Of a DNA stretch of 6,004 nucleotides, positions 5,780 through 6,004 are shown piece by piece (the stretch's first letter is position 1; every line of letters starts with the position of its first letter). Below the pieces are notes generated by a model. It made no database searches. It saw only the letters and a list, made by a program, of their open reading frames with translations, and had not been told where the DNA came from. The DNA comes from Propionibacteriaceae bacterium (GTDB lineage: Bacteria; Actinomycetota; Actinomycetes; Propionibacteriales; Propionibacteriaceae). The stretch is from the NCBI GenBank assembly GCA_009787035.1, contig WRGV01000116.1, positions 1-6,004 of the forward strand, read 5' to 3'. A program made the position numbers and the translations under genes.

Positions 5780-6004
5780 TCACTCACCCCCGAGCTGGCG
5801 CATGGCGTCCAACACCTTGTCAGCGTCCGGACGGTGGATGTCGCCCACGATGCGCCCGTCGGACAGGATCAGCGCCCGGTCGGCGAACGACGCCGCCTTC
5901 GGGTCGTGCGTCACCATGATGATCGTCTGGCCGCGGCGCACGCTCGCGTCGCGCAGGTAGCCCAGCAGCAGGGTCGAGTTGCGGGAGTCGAGGGCGCCCG
6001 TCGG
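5780..6004 (-). CDS. ABC transporter ATP-binding protein, C-terminal fragment (LolD/MacB-like)
   Basis: Only the last 74 residues and the TGA stop (5780-5782) lie in the window; the rest continues beyond position 6004. The fragment starts PTGALDSRNS, which is the D-loop region just after Walker B (family form DEPTGALDS). It then shows IIMVTHDPKAASFADR with the H-loop histidine at fragment residue 33, and LILSDGRIVGD, the usual end of LolD/MacB-type ATPases. It hydrolyses ATP at the cytoplasmic face to drive the FtsX-type permease encoded directly after it, in the same frame and with no intervening base beyond the stop. Walker A, the ABC signature and the Walker B Asp/Glu are outside the window, so activity cannot be judged from here. 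Confidence 0.93.
   Translation of the reverse strand, partial: PTGALDSRNSTLLLGYLRDASVRRGQTIIMVTHDPKAASFADRALILSDGRIVGDIHRPDADKVLDAMRQLGGE
5783..5791 (-). promoter_or_regulatory. Ribosome binding site of the permease gene
   Basis: On the minus strand GGGGGTGAG lies a few bases before the GTG at 5779, inside the last codons of the ATPase gene. It supports the GTG start directly after the ATPase stop and suggests translational coupling of the two subunits. Confidence 0.5.

Noticed and set aside
3759..5783. 674-codon minus-strand frame starting four bases upstream of the permease start
   Set aside because: It has a GTG overlapping the ATPase end, but its translation is Arg/Gly/Asp-rich without membrane helices. 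It is an off-frame reading of the permease.
1..6004. CRISPR array, tRNA/rRNA gene, insertion sequence or phage genes
   Set aside because: I saw no spaced direct repeats, no tRNA-like folds outside the coding genes, no transposase motifs and no terminal inverted repeats; almost all of the window is explained by four genes.

Overview
The window is GC-rich and densely coding. Codons end mostly in G or C, GTG starts are used, and genes sit tightly packed. Together with a LysM/BTAD-type regulator of the kind found in high-GC Gram-positives, this points to an actinomycete (Actinomycetota). I cannot name the genus from sequence alone; a member of the Propionibacteriales is only a guess.

Layout. (1) Positions 1-2208, + strand: the 3' part of a large multidomain membrane protein. 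It has LysM repeats, one visible transmembrane helix, a cytoplasmic middle region, and a C-terminal winged-helix/bacterial transcriptional activator (BTAD) module. Its 5' end lies outside the window. (2) Positions 2209-2283: a 75-base AT-richer gap between convergent genes, holding two overlapping 10-bp palindromes and a tight cluster of DnaA-box-like 9-mers. (3) Positions 2284-6004, - strand: a likely operon read right to left. It runs ABC transporter ATPase (only the C-terminal 74 residues are in the window), a 10-helix FtsX/MacB-type permease, then prephenate dehydratase (pheA). ATPase and permease are separated by nothing but the ATPase stop codon, and pheA follows the permease after 19 bases.

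How the genes relate. The ATPase and permease form one type VII (MacB/FtsX-like) ABC system that acts across the membrane; substrate unknown. PheA makes phenylpyruvate for phenylalanine synthesis and looks translationally tied to the permease by position only; no functional link is evident. The LysM/BTAD protein is transcribed towards this operon and is unrelated to it. Proteins of this architecture are, to my knowledge, often encoded near Tad/Flp pilus genes in actinobacteria, which would lie upstream of this window.

Points for a second look are the DnaA-box cluster, and an odd AT3-rich segment inside the first gene (about 1291-1458). That segment carries a T6 run, an extended -10-like motif, an inverted repeat and a well-spaced Shine-Dalgarno/ATG just before the C-terminal DNA-binding-like module. 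This suggests an internal start, or an old junction of two genes.
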